From Angiostrongylus vasorum (taxonomy: Eukaryota; Nematoda; Chromadorea; Rhabditida; Metastrongylidae), in the NCBI GenBank assembly GCA_018806985.1, contig JADANN010000174.1, forward strand, positions 1,190,001 through 1,254,000: a stretch of DNA of 64,000 nucleotides. Direction: 5' to 3'. The notes below the pieces were generated by a model that made no database searches, was not told the DNA's origin, and worked only from the letters and a program-made list of their open reading frames with translations. The first letter of the stretch is position 1, and each line of letters opens with the position of its first letter. Made by a program: the position numbers and the translations under genes. Of this stretch, positions 12,216 through 23,900 are shown piece by piece.

Positions 12216-12425
12216 CTACTCTACTACAGATATATAGATGATTGTTTTGTCGTCTTCTCTACACAGGACGAGATGGACACGAGCAGTCAGAATCAAGTTC
12301 ACCCGGAAGAAACCGAAAGAACTGGCTCCCGTTTCTAAACGTTCAAATTAACTTATCAAGCAACGGTTATAAGACAAAGTGGTACAACATCCTGGTTCAT
12401 TTCCTCTCTTCCCACCCTTCACACA
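12216..12425 (+). mobile_element. PLE fragment, head-to-head with PLE-1
   Basis: On the + strand RYIDDCFVVFSTQ is encoded at about 12228-12272, followed by a frame reading toward the FLNVQINLS box near 12333. The same segment exists reversed at 11560-11840 in PLE-1, so this is an inverted partner copy meeting PLE-1 at its RT core. It ends near CCTTCACACACAAAGCGG. Confidence 0.7.
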
Positions 12426-12540
12426 CAAAGCGGAGGTCAGCCTGGCCAAGGTCTGCCCCACGTCTTCACCACCACGGCCAATCACCGTCCTTCTGGATGA
12501 GAGGAAGATCTGCCACCATGCGACTAGCAAAAGAAGATAA
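12426..12540 (-). mobile_element. S3 repeat fragment
   Basis: The GAGGTCAGCCTGGCCAAGG and CACCACCACGGCCAATC blocks are the reverse of the middle of family S3. The fragment is inserted at the 3' edge of the PLE fragment. Confidence 0.6.
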
Positions 12541-12621
12541 AAACCAAGTCACTTTTCAAAAACCCATGAGTGAACTCAGTGTTAAGGATGTTTAAGTTTG
12601 CCTTCATTGCTTTTCAGCTGT

Positions 12622-12745
12622 GTAAAGGATAAAGGATAAAGCTGTCGACGTTTATCCATCCCTTAGGGATGCACCATGCATTCGACTTCATTAAACATCG
12701 TTTGGAGGTGCCTGAATGCATATCTGGCCTTTTCTGCTACATAGT
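12622..12745 (-). mobile_element. S1 SINE, tail-half only
   Basis: Only the tail half of S1 is present: the ATCCCTTAGGGATGCACCATG and CATTCGACTTCATTAAACATC blocks, ending at ATCTGGCCTTT. The tRNA-like head is missing. Confidence 0.7.
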
Positions 12746-13190
12746 AGTCCAAATATGCCACTGTACTCTTCACTCAAAAAGTCCCGTCACTTAAAGTCTC
12801 TCTTCCAACCTATTTACTTGGTTTATTCGCACCTTAGGATATCTTGCTCTCATGGGCTTCGCATGTTCCAAGAACGATAGAAGCAATATTAAATCAACAA
12901 TTATTTTCCTCGTCTCTCTATATTCCTTCGCTCGTTATTACCAAGCTGAAAAGTGCCGACAACAATTACTTTACTGATAACACTCTGGGTATTACAGCTC
13001 ACTGCTTTGTAAATAGGAGCGGAATGGTCGGCAAATCCTCGTTTTAAATGCAAAAAGTGATATCGCCGCTTTCTAATGTTGTGCATCGAACGCCTTCACT
13101 TACAAAGGCTAGAAAAACACCCATTATGTTTTCGTTATATTATAAACAAATATCATGACCTTCTTCTTAGCACGTGAATGTTCGTCGACA
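12746..13190. other. Gene-free stretch
   Basis: Short open frames at 12844-13086 overlap on both strands and show no domain. Nothing else is recognised. Confidence 0.4.
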
Positions 13191-13470
13191 TGACGGCTAG
13201 TTTATCCACGGGATCTCCTGTTCATGGCAGTTAAGGCACGAAGATTCGAAGACTTGGGCTCTCGATACTCGACAAGTACTACATCTCCATCGAATCTCAT
13301 TCCAGCGGACATTTTATATCCGACTTGACTAGAGCTCGAATCGTATGTTTTCCGACGCCGAAGGCGCCGCATGTGATAGGTTCGCAGTCGTCAGCGTTTA
13401 ATTTGCGGTCACGGGGCGGGAAGTGCTCGAGAGTGGATGCCTCACTACCGTCTCTCCTGCCAGGCTGAGA
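13190..13470. other. GC-rich island with overlapping open frames
   Basis: A GC-rich block, unlike its AT-rich flanks, lies just upstream of the EF-hand gene. The - strand has a frame from about 13468 (after a CATCTCAG acceptor-like end) to a stop near 13301, reading through CEPITCGAFGVGKHT. It is followed by a small ATG frame, MSAGMRFDGDVVLVEYREP. The + strand also has an open frame from the ATG near 13225 (MAVKARRFEDLG). The strand and the gene cannot be decided from sequence alone. It could be a 5' exon or promoter island of the EF-hand gene or an exon of a separate gene. Confidence 0.3.
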
Positions 13471-13624
13471 TGGACGTGAGTTATACCAGCAAATCCATTT
13501 CTACTAGATAATATTAGTTGAAAGAATTTTGTCCAATAAAGCTCTTCTTTCTGTGAAAATCGCTAAATTTCCCAAGACTTTTCTTTTTTTCGCTCAATCG
13601 TATTTGCCTTGATTTTCGGTCGCT

Positions 13625-16600
13625 ATGAATTCTTCTAAAGACAACTTACTAGCGAAATATAACGACGTCGATGCGTTTCTGCTACGCAAATGGGAGAGAA
13701 TCTTCTCGATGTTCTTCGGTAGCATTTTTTTTCCATCGAAAAAAGAAAAAAGGCTTAATTCACTCTTGTTTATGTTAGATCGCAATTCGTCTCAACAAGT
13801 GGATTGGGGAGACTTCTACTTGGTGGTTCGGGTAAGTTATTCTGCTGTTTTTCATCCATTCAGTGATAAAAACATTTTTCTGCTGTAATCGAAGTTACTA
13901 GGTGAAAAAATCTGCTTAAAAAAGTTTCGCAATTTTCTTCGCTTTCAATAGACTTTTTTCAGTATGTATAAATATTGTTTAGAAAGTCAAAGAAGTATAT
14001 GGAGCTGAATCGGAGCAGATCAAATTTGCCCAGAAGACTCTGGCGGCTCTTTGGGAGGGGCTGTGCAGTCTGGCCGATGTAAATGAGGTTGTGTGAGCCG
14101 TCATCGTAGACAAATAAATCGACTCTGGTCGTTGTCGATCAGATGTATTGTATATTGTCAGATGTTCTTAAATCCCTGCAAAACGATTTCTGTGTTCAGG
14201 ACCAACTGATTTCGATAGACGAATGGGTTAATTTGCTGAAAAATGCAGATCTAAAGGATGAGAAAAAGTGGTTCAACGAGTACAAGCGCTTCATGTTTCA
14301 ACTGTTTGATGTGTCTTGTGAGTCATTCAGACCGATCTCTGTTCATTTCGCCAGAAGAACTCACGATATTTTAAAAAAAATTTGAAAGAGCATGAATCAA
14401 ACACTTATTCAGATGCATTAGAGTCTTTGTTTACACCAGTGCGTCTCAAACGACAACTTTTTTCTGTGGCATTCTAAGATTTCTGAAGGGCGCTAGTCAT
14501 TCATGCATTTCATTTACCTCTTTAGATCCTTACTTGATCTGTCCTCGTATGACTCGCCAGATCCTTTCATTGAGCTACCTCTCAACCGTTACATGTTAGG
14601 TTAATATGTAGTTATGATTGCAAAGCGAATATCTCGCGTGTCCTGGTCGTATTCAATTGGTGGACGTTGGTACAATGTTTTTCATTGAATAGTTGAGCTA
14701 CCGCGCTGGAACGTTCACAAGTTATCACCAAAAACAGTCGCTGGCCTCTATGGATAAGACGAATGCTTCCTACCCAGAACTAGGGATCTTCTAGAACGGT
14801 TGCAATTGCTGCTACTAATGCAGGAATCGGTGAAGTACGACGTAAACCAAATATCGTATTTGCGTGAAGTAATTTTTCTACATTACATTACATATTACTT
14901 TCGTAGGCACTAGCGGATTCTCTTTTAAGAGTGACTTAACCAATAGCTCACCAACTCAGTGCTGAGACCGCTGTAAGGTAGCAGAGATCGATTACTAGTT
15001 CATACAGGGTTCCTGAATGAGGTAACGTGTTTATAGCAATTGACTATAAGTTTATGTGAAGAACTTGTTTAGCTTATTTATCCATACACAGCATGCGAAA
15101 CAGAAAAGGCAGCAGCAGGGTGGGTTTTTTTCCCTAAGAACAGGACGAAACCTCTTTAAATCATTTTTTATTCTATATGACCAATCTTCACGTCTACTGT
15201 GCGGATTCCAGCACTTCTCACATTCAATTCGTCTCCTCGCATCCATTTACCACTAAGATCTTCCAACTATACGTGTGGCTTTGGTTGCTGCTTGACGATT
15301 TCCATTTTTTCTTGAATGTCGTAGAATGCTGGTCCAGCAGTTCTCCCTGGGGGTCCTGAGATAGCCGGGCTGGAGCGTTCCCAATTGGAGTGCAGTGGTG
15401 TTTTTAGCAGACAAGTCCGGTACCAATTTCCGACCTCGGAGGGATGAGAGACTTGCTTGGCCCGTAGCGGAATCGACCTAGCACTATGCTCGTGATTCTT
15501 TGAATCATTACGAATCTGAGTTACGAGATTTAAAGAAAACTATCTTTAAAAGTGAAGTAGAATACTTTTCAAATTCTTTCTCCATTGCAGCTGTACTCTC
15601 ATTTCACATTAGAACGAAAATCGCTGCCAATTCAAAAGACATTTAAACAGCTTTAATACTGTTTAAATGTTTAAGTGTTACTGCATTAATGCTTCACCTA
15701 TGAAAACCCTTTCACTCAAGCCCAACTAGCGTTTCGATCTTAGAAAAGCCATAGCTTTAACTATGCTCGTTATCAACCACTTTTCTTTTAAGGCATGACA
15801 AGTTCTGCAGCTCATGTGAAAAAGTGTTTCAAACGAAAGCTCCAATGTCGTATTATCGGAGTTTCATTGAATTATTTTAACGCTTGATCAATTATAAACG
15901 TGCGTCCAACGCTTTTCACTGCCTTACAATAACTAAGGAATTTAGCTAATGCTTGTAAATTCGGCAAATACTTCACGTGTTCAAGTCGTGTCATTGATGA
16001 CATCGACCTTCCCGGAATCATCGATTGACCTGTAATTGAAATGGTCATGTTTCGAACACTGTAACGAGCAATTATTTATTTTTCTTGTTTAGCAAATACG
16101 AGGTGTTACTTTGTTTCTTTATTTGCGCACAAGATGATGTTTCGGCCAATTTTCGCCTACCTTAGAGCCTGAAAAAGGTCAAGTTGACGGCAATCAATCC
16201 GGGCAAACATCCCCATAACCAAACAGAGAAAATTCTTAATCAAGATTTCAATCACATTGAATACAGAGTAGCTTCTTCGCACACTCACCGCTTTCTATGA
16301 TTCTTCCATTGAATATGTCACGTGGAGACCAACCACACAGAGTTCACATGGAGGCGTAATGTACCATCCCATCAGGATAACAGGTGTAAATACTGCCCAA
16401 TATCGCGCGTGATTGTGAGGCATTCCTCCCCTGCGGTTCACCTTCGGATTCTTAGAACTAATCCATAATGCCTTCGGAGTTTTGCGCGCTTGTGTTTTCG
16501 ATTCCTGTTCGAGGATCGTAACCCCCTAATTCAAAATCCTCCCGGTTTAATAAAATAACACCTCGTGTTTGCTAAACAAGAATATAAAGAATTGCTCGAT

Positions 16601-17565
16601 CAGTGCCGAGGTTAACGGACAGTCGGCCATGGGAGTTACTGTAACGATCATCTATTAACCTTAGATACGGAATTTGGCATATTACATCAGTTTGTGGAGT
16701 TTTCGCCAGCATTATTACTGTCATAAAGATATTCTAGACACCTATCAGCAAACCCTCCCGCGTTTCACTGAGCCCTAGAGATTGGAGAGAAACCTGTCAT
16801 CGCTGTGGCACGACTATTTTGAGATTCTATGGGGAATCACACCATTAAGTGGACATGGCAAATTCTCAGTCCATAGCTGAAACCACCTACGAACGCCACC
16901 ACTTCCATGGAATAGCCGTTCCAAGAGAGCGGAACAAATATAGGAGTGCCTTCGACCCGTACGTCTATCATGTTAGATGTTATTCCAATTATTTGCTCAT
17001 TTATGAAATTGTGGATCAATCAAATGAGCAAGTGCAAAACCTTTGTACGGCACAGTAAAAGAGATCATCCACTGGAATAAAAGCGCCTATTAGTGTTGAG
17101 AGAATTGTAAGAAACTCCTTCTAAACGTTACAAGGTGAAAAAAGTGGTCATTTGTCGAAAGTTTCCCGATGTTTTCTTCCTTTACTGTCCTTTTTACACT
17201 GCTCGTAAAATTGCTGTCAGTAGTGAGGGGAAAACCTCCTACTACAAGGAAGATTGAACATGAAAAGAAAAGGTGTCATAAATGCAGACCAAAGCTCAAA
17301 AAAATACGAAGATTTGATTTCAAGAGGCATTTTTGGTTCAGGTGATGGCGTCATTGACATTGAAGAATATGTTGACGGGATGAGTGTCTATGGACTCAAC
17401 AGCCAAGTATCCAGAGAGGCGTTCAAGAAATTTTCCGCTGACCAAAAAGGTGCTTCCAAGTCGGTGATTACGCAGGAGATGTGGTCAAAATATTTCGATG
17501 AACTCTTCTATTCCACAGATAGGAATGCACTGGGAAATCACCTGTTTGGCATTAGTGACTTTTGA
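13625..17565 (+). CDS. Calexcitin / sarcoplasmic-type EF-hand calcium-binding protein
   Basis: This is a calcium sensor/buffer protein of the calexcitin and sarcoplasmic calcium-binding family, which in invertebrates acts in neurons and muscle. Exons: 13625-13718, 13779-13831, 13983-14087, 14200-14317, 17342-17565. All phases fit, giving 197 aa, close to the usual length. EF-loop 1 (DRNSSQQVDWGD) is created only by splicing exons 1 and 2. EF-loop 2 (DVNEDQLISIDE) spans exons 3 and 4, and loop 3 (DVSCDGVIDIEE) spans exons 4 and 5. The fourth loop (around KFSADQKG) lacks acidic ligands and is probably silent. Family hallmarks include LAALWEGL in helix 3, the FMFQLFD helix and the C-terminal YSTDRNALGNHLFG, a close variant of the calexcitin end. 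The start is the only ATG that gives this N-terminus. Intron 1 is 60 bp and intron 4 is 3.0 kb, holding a PLE-derived block and an S2 SINE. It converges on the fusogen gene 355 bp downstream. C. elegans cex-1 and cex-2 are the likely relatives; which one is not resolved. Confidence 0.85.
15040..15500 (-). mobile_element. S2 SINE
   Basis: The tail blocks (TGTGCGGATTCCAGCACTTCTCAC and the CGAAGATCTTCC equivalents) are at 15195-15265, with TTGAATGTCGTAGAATGCTGG at 15312-15332. The head is at 15420-15485 and is degraded. It lies in intron 4 of the EF-hand gene, antisense to it. Confidence 0.65.
16065..16598. mobile_element. PLE 3'-end fragment bounded by about 50-bp terminal inverted repeats
   Basis: The left end CGAGCAATTATTTAT..TTCTTGTTTAGCAAA..ACGAGGTGTTA reappears as its reverse complement at 16550-16598, with a few mismatches over about 50 bases. 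The interior (16130-16540) matches 22704-23100 of PLE-2, including the CATAACCAAACAGAGAAAAT block and a decayed hammerhead core. The structure is like a MITE or foldback derived from a PLE end. Confidence 0.7.
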
Positions 17566-17920
17566 ATTTGGATGTGTCTCTGCTACTTCCCGAAAAGATG
17601 ACTTTTCCAGTACCAATGTCATTTTTCGAGTATATGAATGATGTAATATCATTTATTGCAAGTGATCGCGCTATATACAATGAAAACAAAGCGACCGGTT
17701 CAATTGAACAGAGTGTACGTAGCACACAGAAGACATGGTATCACATTTGGATTTGGCAAAAATCGTGTCCTGATAGGAGTTGAAAGATAACAATCAAGGC
17801 AGTATGCATATGGAAAGCACAAAGAAAGGCCAATGAAAAATTGTTACCAATGCTTGCATGTTTACCGGTATTAGGTGAGAGTTCTGGCAAGAAAGGAAAA
17901 GCCTGAGTAGTCAAGTGGCA
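17566..17920. other. Convergent intergenic region (EF-hand / fusogen)
   Basis: It holds the 3' UTRs of both convergent genes. No canonical AATAAA was found for either. The 74-codon open frame at 17562-17783 is most likely 3' UTR. Confidence 0.6.
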
Positions 17921-20900
17921 CTATTTTTTGGGTGGTTTGGCAACTGAGATCGAGCATCGTAAGAGTGGGATAAAGCACTTGGTGCAGACGAGGATGAACA
18001 TGAGTGACAAGCACGCGATAATCGCCACTTCCACGGCCATGGTTATCGCCTCCGTTGGCGACGAGATTCCGTTGAGCCATTGACGAGGATCTACTGCCGA
18101 AAGGAATCCTTCCACACCGCGCTCGTTGCATCTGAGAGAGCGAGAGTTACCATTTGCTTTTTTCTTCCTAGGTGTTTTTTCTCATATATTCTTGCTGACA
18201 TAGTTATCTAAACTTCGATACACTAAGAACAGTGATGACATAAATTTCAGGATAATAGAGACCTTGATTTCTGGACACTTGCGCCTGTACAGAACTTAAT
18301 TGCGTTGCAAATTTAACAAGTTATCGAATATATGATGCAGAATGCTTATTGTTTATTGTTATAGTAACACCTAGTACGACGGATAGCGCACTGGTAGTGG
18401 TGCCGTCTATCATGCGCGCTGTGCTGGTTTGAATCCGCACCACGAACCCAAGTAGGAAGCTTTAAAGAGTTCCCAAGGAATCCAGAGCTAAACGACTCGA
18501 CCAGCATTCAAAGACATTCATAGAGAATACAATACTCATGCGGCAGCCGGGCCCACACGTAAAAAGTTCGAAGACATTCGTAAATGATAGATGCGAGGAA
18601 ACAAATCAAATGTTAGAAGTGCTAAGACCCGAACAGAAGACGATGAAACGGGTCGTATAAAAAAAATAAATAAACATCTACGGAATTTCCGAAAAATTTC
18701 GAGAAGCTTCGCGAGGTGTCGTTAAGCAGCAGATAAGCAGCTGAATGTTGACCAAAAGCACCTTGCACTTATCGTGAGAGGCATGTTGATTCATAGGATT
18801 GATTTCGTGTGTTTTCTTCCCCGAATTCACATATATCTCCTGTAATATCAATGCACCTGTGCGTTGGCTTAGTAAATAGGTTGCACTCTGCGCGTTGAAT
18901 CGGGCAAAAGCCTAGTGTCACTGGGATTCAGTGTGAGAATGTGGTTCTGTCTGATGGCCGCGTCTATTTCGTGGGTGTCTGACAGCATATCTATCAACCG
19001 CAATATCCATTCATCAAGAAGACACCGAGGACAAACGTGGAATCATCAAGAATCAAAAACACAGAGAAGTATAGGCTTTTATAAACACATAGAGATGGGA
19101 ATAAATGAAAGATGTGATAGCGAGTAGCAAGTTCAGTGTAATCCGATGGTGTTTTGATAGGCAGGAGTAGTTCTACTTACCCGGCACACTCTCCTCGACC
19201 GGTCTGCCAACGATGTGCTACACGGTAGCTAGCAAGCCGTTGTGCCTCATACCTGTAGAATTTTCCAAAGATTTCACCATAAAAACATTTCAAGTAATGG
19301 AAAATCGTAGTCGTCAACCTTCCTCTGTAACAATGCTCGAAAGATGTCGAAATCTCACTAATTCCACTCAGTTTTCTTCGATGCTTCAGATTGATATTCC
19401 AATTGTTCCAAGCATTTAAATGCAACACGTACCTGAACCACTTACATATTTCACCCTCAGCATCACCAGATGGATGAAAACATATGTATCGACTGCTATT
19501 GATGGACGACGGGATCGATATTATCGATCTGTAGTCCCGAACCTTCGATCCTTCCACTGGAATTCACATTTTGAGGCAAACTTAACAGTCATGGCCTGAC
19601 CCAGTAGCTTACCTTGGACTGAGAACGCCATGTCGATTTGGTCCTTTTTCTCAGATGAAAAAAAATGTTCCCAATCAAAGTGCCCTTTGTGCCCTGAAAA
19701 TTATCTTTGAACTGAGATGTATATTTCCGAAAATTTCTTCTACTGCCTTACCAAGAAGGATATATTAAGATATCGATTGCTGTCCCTGTCGACCTGGATC
19801 ATTCCTTCGAAAGATTCCATTTGGGAGATATGCCTTAACACGTGTGGGCGAGTTTCCGAAGTCATATGCACCTATAAAAGATCATTTTGATGATGCGAAT
19901 TTTTGGAAGTAGTTAATTGTCTCACTGAGATACTCGTTCCCTCCGCGTGTTCGACCCGCACAACTCGTCCTTCATAGACGGCCGTCTCTATCCACGGATC
20001 GCTGGTCAGAGCTCGTCCTGCAGAAATAGGGTTGTTTTCTTTTGTATAATCCCGTGTTTTGCATCCGGACAATATACCGAGATCGTAGCTTTCCTCGACG
20101 TCGTTACCCGAAACGAGTACCAACTGCTCCCCGTTTATAGTCGACGTGTATTGTTGTTGCTTGCAATCGGCCACGTTAACGTGCTAAATTTATCCCACAA
20201 TATGTCGAACTCCAACGGCGTAAAGAAGTTTGTTACTTCATCTGTTTATTCGCTTTCCATAACAGTTAAAGGATTTTGTCAATCAAAAAAATGTGATCGC
20301 TGATTGATGAAAAGACAGCAGTGAACCGCGTTTCTCGTAAACGAATCGCATTATAACTTCTATACCGCTCTGTAAGATTATTTTTTGTTACATGGTCCGC
20401 TATCACATATTGTGCGCATACTAGTACTTCTTGCATTAGGTTCTTTTATTCGCATCCACCATCCATTAAGATCTTTGAAAATTTGCATGTGGGTTCGGCT
20501 GCTGCCTCACCATTTTCGTCTCCCTTATGAACGTCATTAGAAGTCCTGGGACAGTGGTGCTGAGGCGTCCCAAGTGGCTTGTAAGGATTGGGCTCATGCC
20601 AGGCAAGATGAGAACCACCTCTAGAAAGATGGGAGGCTTGTTGGGTACAGGAGGGGGACCGAGCAATCGCGTTTCTCGTAATGAATGGCATCACTATCAC
20701 TGCGCCACACCCTCCGATTTTTCAAAATTATACTTTTGTTAAAAAAGGAGTAAGCTGAGTAAGCTACTTCATGTTCTTTCTCTGCTCTCCATTCTTTTCG
20801 GAACAACAATAACACCGAAGAACAACACTTACATGAGCCTGTTTGATTTTCACCAAGCCATTCCTGATATCCCACTTTCCGTCTGAAAACCTCATCCAAC

Positions 20901-23900
20901 CCAATTTCTCTAAACTGCTTTCGCCAATTTCGTTGATCGGCACGAATCCTCTCAACTCATGCGTTCCTGTAATACTTTTTTTCAGTAAGGGTTTTTAAGT
21001 AATGACCCACTGCGGATTCTCACCTTCTCTAACAAAATACATTCCTGGTTGAAGTTCTCGATTGGGTCGGCTTCCAGATACTACCATCTCTATCTTATGT
21101 CGATTGTTGAAGTCGAATTTTGAAATACCTCGATTCAGCGGCACTTCTACGACTTCTTCCGAAGCTTTTCTCCATCTCTTGTTAAAACGGTCATAGATAT
21201 TATACCTAAAATCTAGAATACATTTCTCTCCTCATTTCACTGAGTGTAGAATCCAAGAGCATGTCTGCGGTAACGAAATACACTTTTTTTTCCCCCAAGG
21301 TGTTAAGAAAAAATGATGAGAAGTTTTCCTCACGTAACTTAGACCGATAACAAAATTTCACATTACTCTGCCATATTTCATTGAGTAGATGGCACATGTC
21401 ATCAAAATAGAGCATAAGATTTACAAGGAACGGGAGTGAGGTCTACTTTGATAGGCGTCTCTTCACAGGGCTTCTACGGAAACTGGTCATTCTGTAGCAG
21501 GCAAAATCATCACTGGGCATGTTACTGAGTATTCAGTGATTCACCACAGTTTCATAAATCTAAGGTTGGTCTACTTGACACTTCACTGTAGTATCATTAT
21601 GTAAAGAATGCAAACACAACTTCCTCAATGCGAAGATGCACAAAGAATAATGTACAACGAGAATATGGATGACACTACTACGCTAAGTGAAGATACAATT
21701 TAACGTAGGCGTCTTCGACTTTAGTGGACTGTTGTCGATCCTGTAGAAACAAAGACTAATACTGTGCATTCATTGTGAAGTAGAATAGGAATCATGGAGC
21801 TTTCTTCCTATACCTCATGCAACCCATCATGGTTGAATCATAACGAAATAGGATAAACATGTACGAAATCTTCGTTATAAAGTCCGGATCGTTGTTTCAA
21901 GCTTAAAAGCACTACATTGGGCAAATCATAAACGCTTACGAGGATGTGACTAACAAGGAATAGAAAGCTGCCACGAGTAGCACACATCTTTTATTGTTCC
22001 TATAGTTGCTTGGAAGGCGACTAGAGACATGACACTGTCCGACAAGCTTTGTCGCGGTCATAATGCAGAGAGTAGTGTGATCGACAAAGTTAAAAAACAC
22101 TGATTTAAGATCCTTACAAAGCATTTATCTACTGGCCGTCATCTTTTTCAATGAAACCAATGAAGAAAAAAACCTCTCCAAAACAGTACACACGTGCGGG
22201 ATAAGATTGCAAAGAAGCTTGATCGAAATTATCCACGAAATAAACCAGGCGTCAAGATTACGAATTGTTGTGCATAGCTTTAACAAAGATCAAGTCTTAT
22301 GTTTACCAAGGATATCCAGTAGACACGGTAAACGACTTGGAGAGGAAATTCAACAAGTAATGAAAACCAGCTACTGCTCGGATATCTTAAGCTAACGAAT
22401 GGTTAACCGAGGTGATTGTCGCTACTGCGGCACTATTTCTTTTCCGATGTATCGGGCAAGGTTTTCACTACGATTTTCTCACTGTACATGTCGAAAATCT
22501 TGGGTAGGACTCTAAGTTGTGGGCAATGTGGTTAAAATATCGGATCTCCGTAAACAAACAGTGAACGTCTAAAAGTAAAGATAGACGAGCCGACTACGGG
22601 ATGATAAAAAACCGGTGGCAAATAGTAAAACTATAATCAGGTACTTAAGTGTTCCGTTGATGAGCAAACACGAAGTTGTTACTTTACTTTTTATTCATAA
22701 ACAAGCTGACATTTCGGTGGATTTCACCTTCCTCAGAGCCTGGAAAGTTCAAGTTGACTGCAATCTACCCAGGCAAACACTTCCATAACCAAACAGGGAA
22801 AATGCTAAGCGAAGATTTCAATCACATTAGAAACAAAGTTGGTCCTTCGCACACTCACTGCTTTCTATGAGTCTTCCACTGATTATGTTACGCGTAGACC
22901 AACCGCACAGAGTTCACATGGATTCACATGGAGGTGTAATGTGCCTCTCACATTAAAATATCGGTCTTAAATACTGTTTGAAATCACGCGTGATTACGAG
23001 GCATTCTTCCCTGCGCTTCATTATCGGATTCCTGGAATTTATCCAGAATGCTTCGATTGTTCTGCGCAGTGGCGTTTTCGATTAGCACTTTCTACTTCAA
23101 ATCCTTCCCCGTTATGTCTCTGTGTCCTATGCAGGCCTAGAGGAGTATTTAGTTTAGTTCCTTTATATGGATGCAGAGTGGTCTATCCGTTTCGGTAATC
23201 TATTCACCCTTGCACGCTTTACAAGAGACCAGAGAAACTGTACCCGAACTCATGCAATCACCGTCTCTATGGCAGACAACCTATTTCGATGGAAATAAAT
23301 GGCAGGGTACACGGGACCTTATTCTCGCTAGAATTATCTTTTAGGAGCGCGGTTTTCCCCTAACACGTATCTCGAGGGGCCACGGTTTCGAAGCCAGTGG
23401 AAATGGCTATTTGCCGCGCCAATTTCCCTGATTCCTCCTTCTGCTCTCTTCCTTTGCACAAGCCGGTGTCTATTCGAATGATGATTTTTTGTAAGCGCCG
23501 TTTTTGTGTCTGAGGGGTGAGAGGAGAGGTGATGAACCGCTATGTTCATACTATTTGGCTTTCGGTACCATTTCCTAATGTAGCTGTTTTCGGATAGGTT
23601 AATTTGAACTTTCAGAAATTGAAACCACTTTTATGTGAGCCCTTTATGTCTAAGATGCAAGCACCAGTGACCGATCTTTGACCACTACACTGCTGTAGAT
23701 ATATAGATGATTGCTTTGTCGTTCGCTGTACACAAGAAGAAGTGGGAAAACGTTTTGAGTTATTGAATGAACAGTCAGAATACATTAGGTTTAGCCGGGA
23801 AAAACCGGAAGAAAAGTGACATCCCTTTCTGAATGTTCAAATTAACCTGTCCGAAAACGGCTACATTACGAAATAGTGGCGAAAGACAAGTAGTAAGAAC

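Larger units (their letters stand above)
14318..17341 (+). other. Intron 4 of the EF-hand gene (3.0 kb)
   Basis: It starts GTGAGT and ends TTCAG. It contains an S2 SINE at 15040-15500, about 560 bases of AT-rich unique DNA, the inverted-repeat-flanked PLE block at 16065-16598, and otherwise stop-rich sequence. The open frames at 16837-17058 are on opposing strands and look like chance. Confidence 0.7.

Noticed and set aside
13340..13370. Ras-type P-loop (GAFGVGK) on the - strand
   Set aside because: The residue after GK is His instead of Ser/Thr and no other GTPase motif follows before the stop.
17562..17783. 73-codon + frame after the EF-hand gene
   Set aside because: It directly overlaps the stop codon region of the gene and has no domain; most likely 3' UTR.
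19177..19557. 126-codon single-exon - strand frame over fusogen exons 11-12
   Set aside because: It is the two exons read through their 180-bp intron. The spliced model keeps phase with the neighbours.
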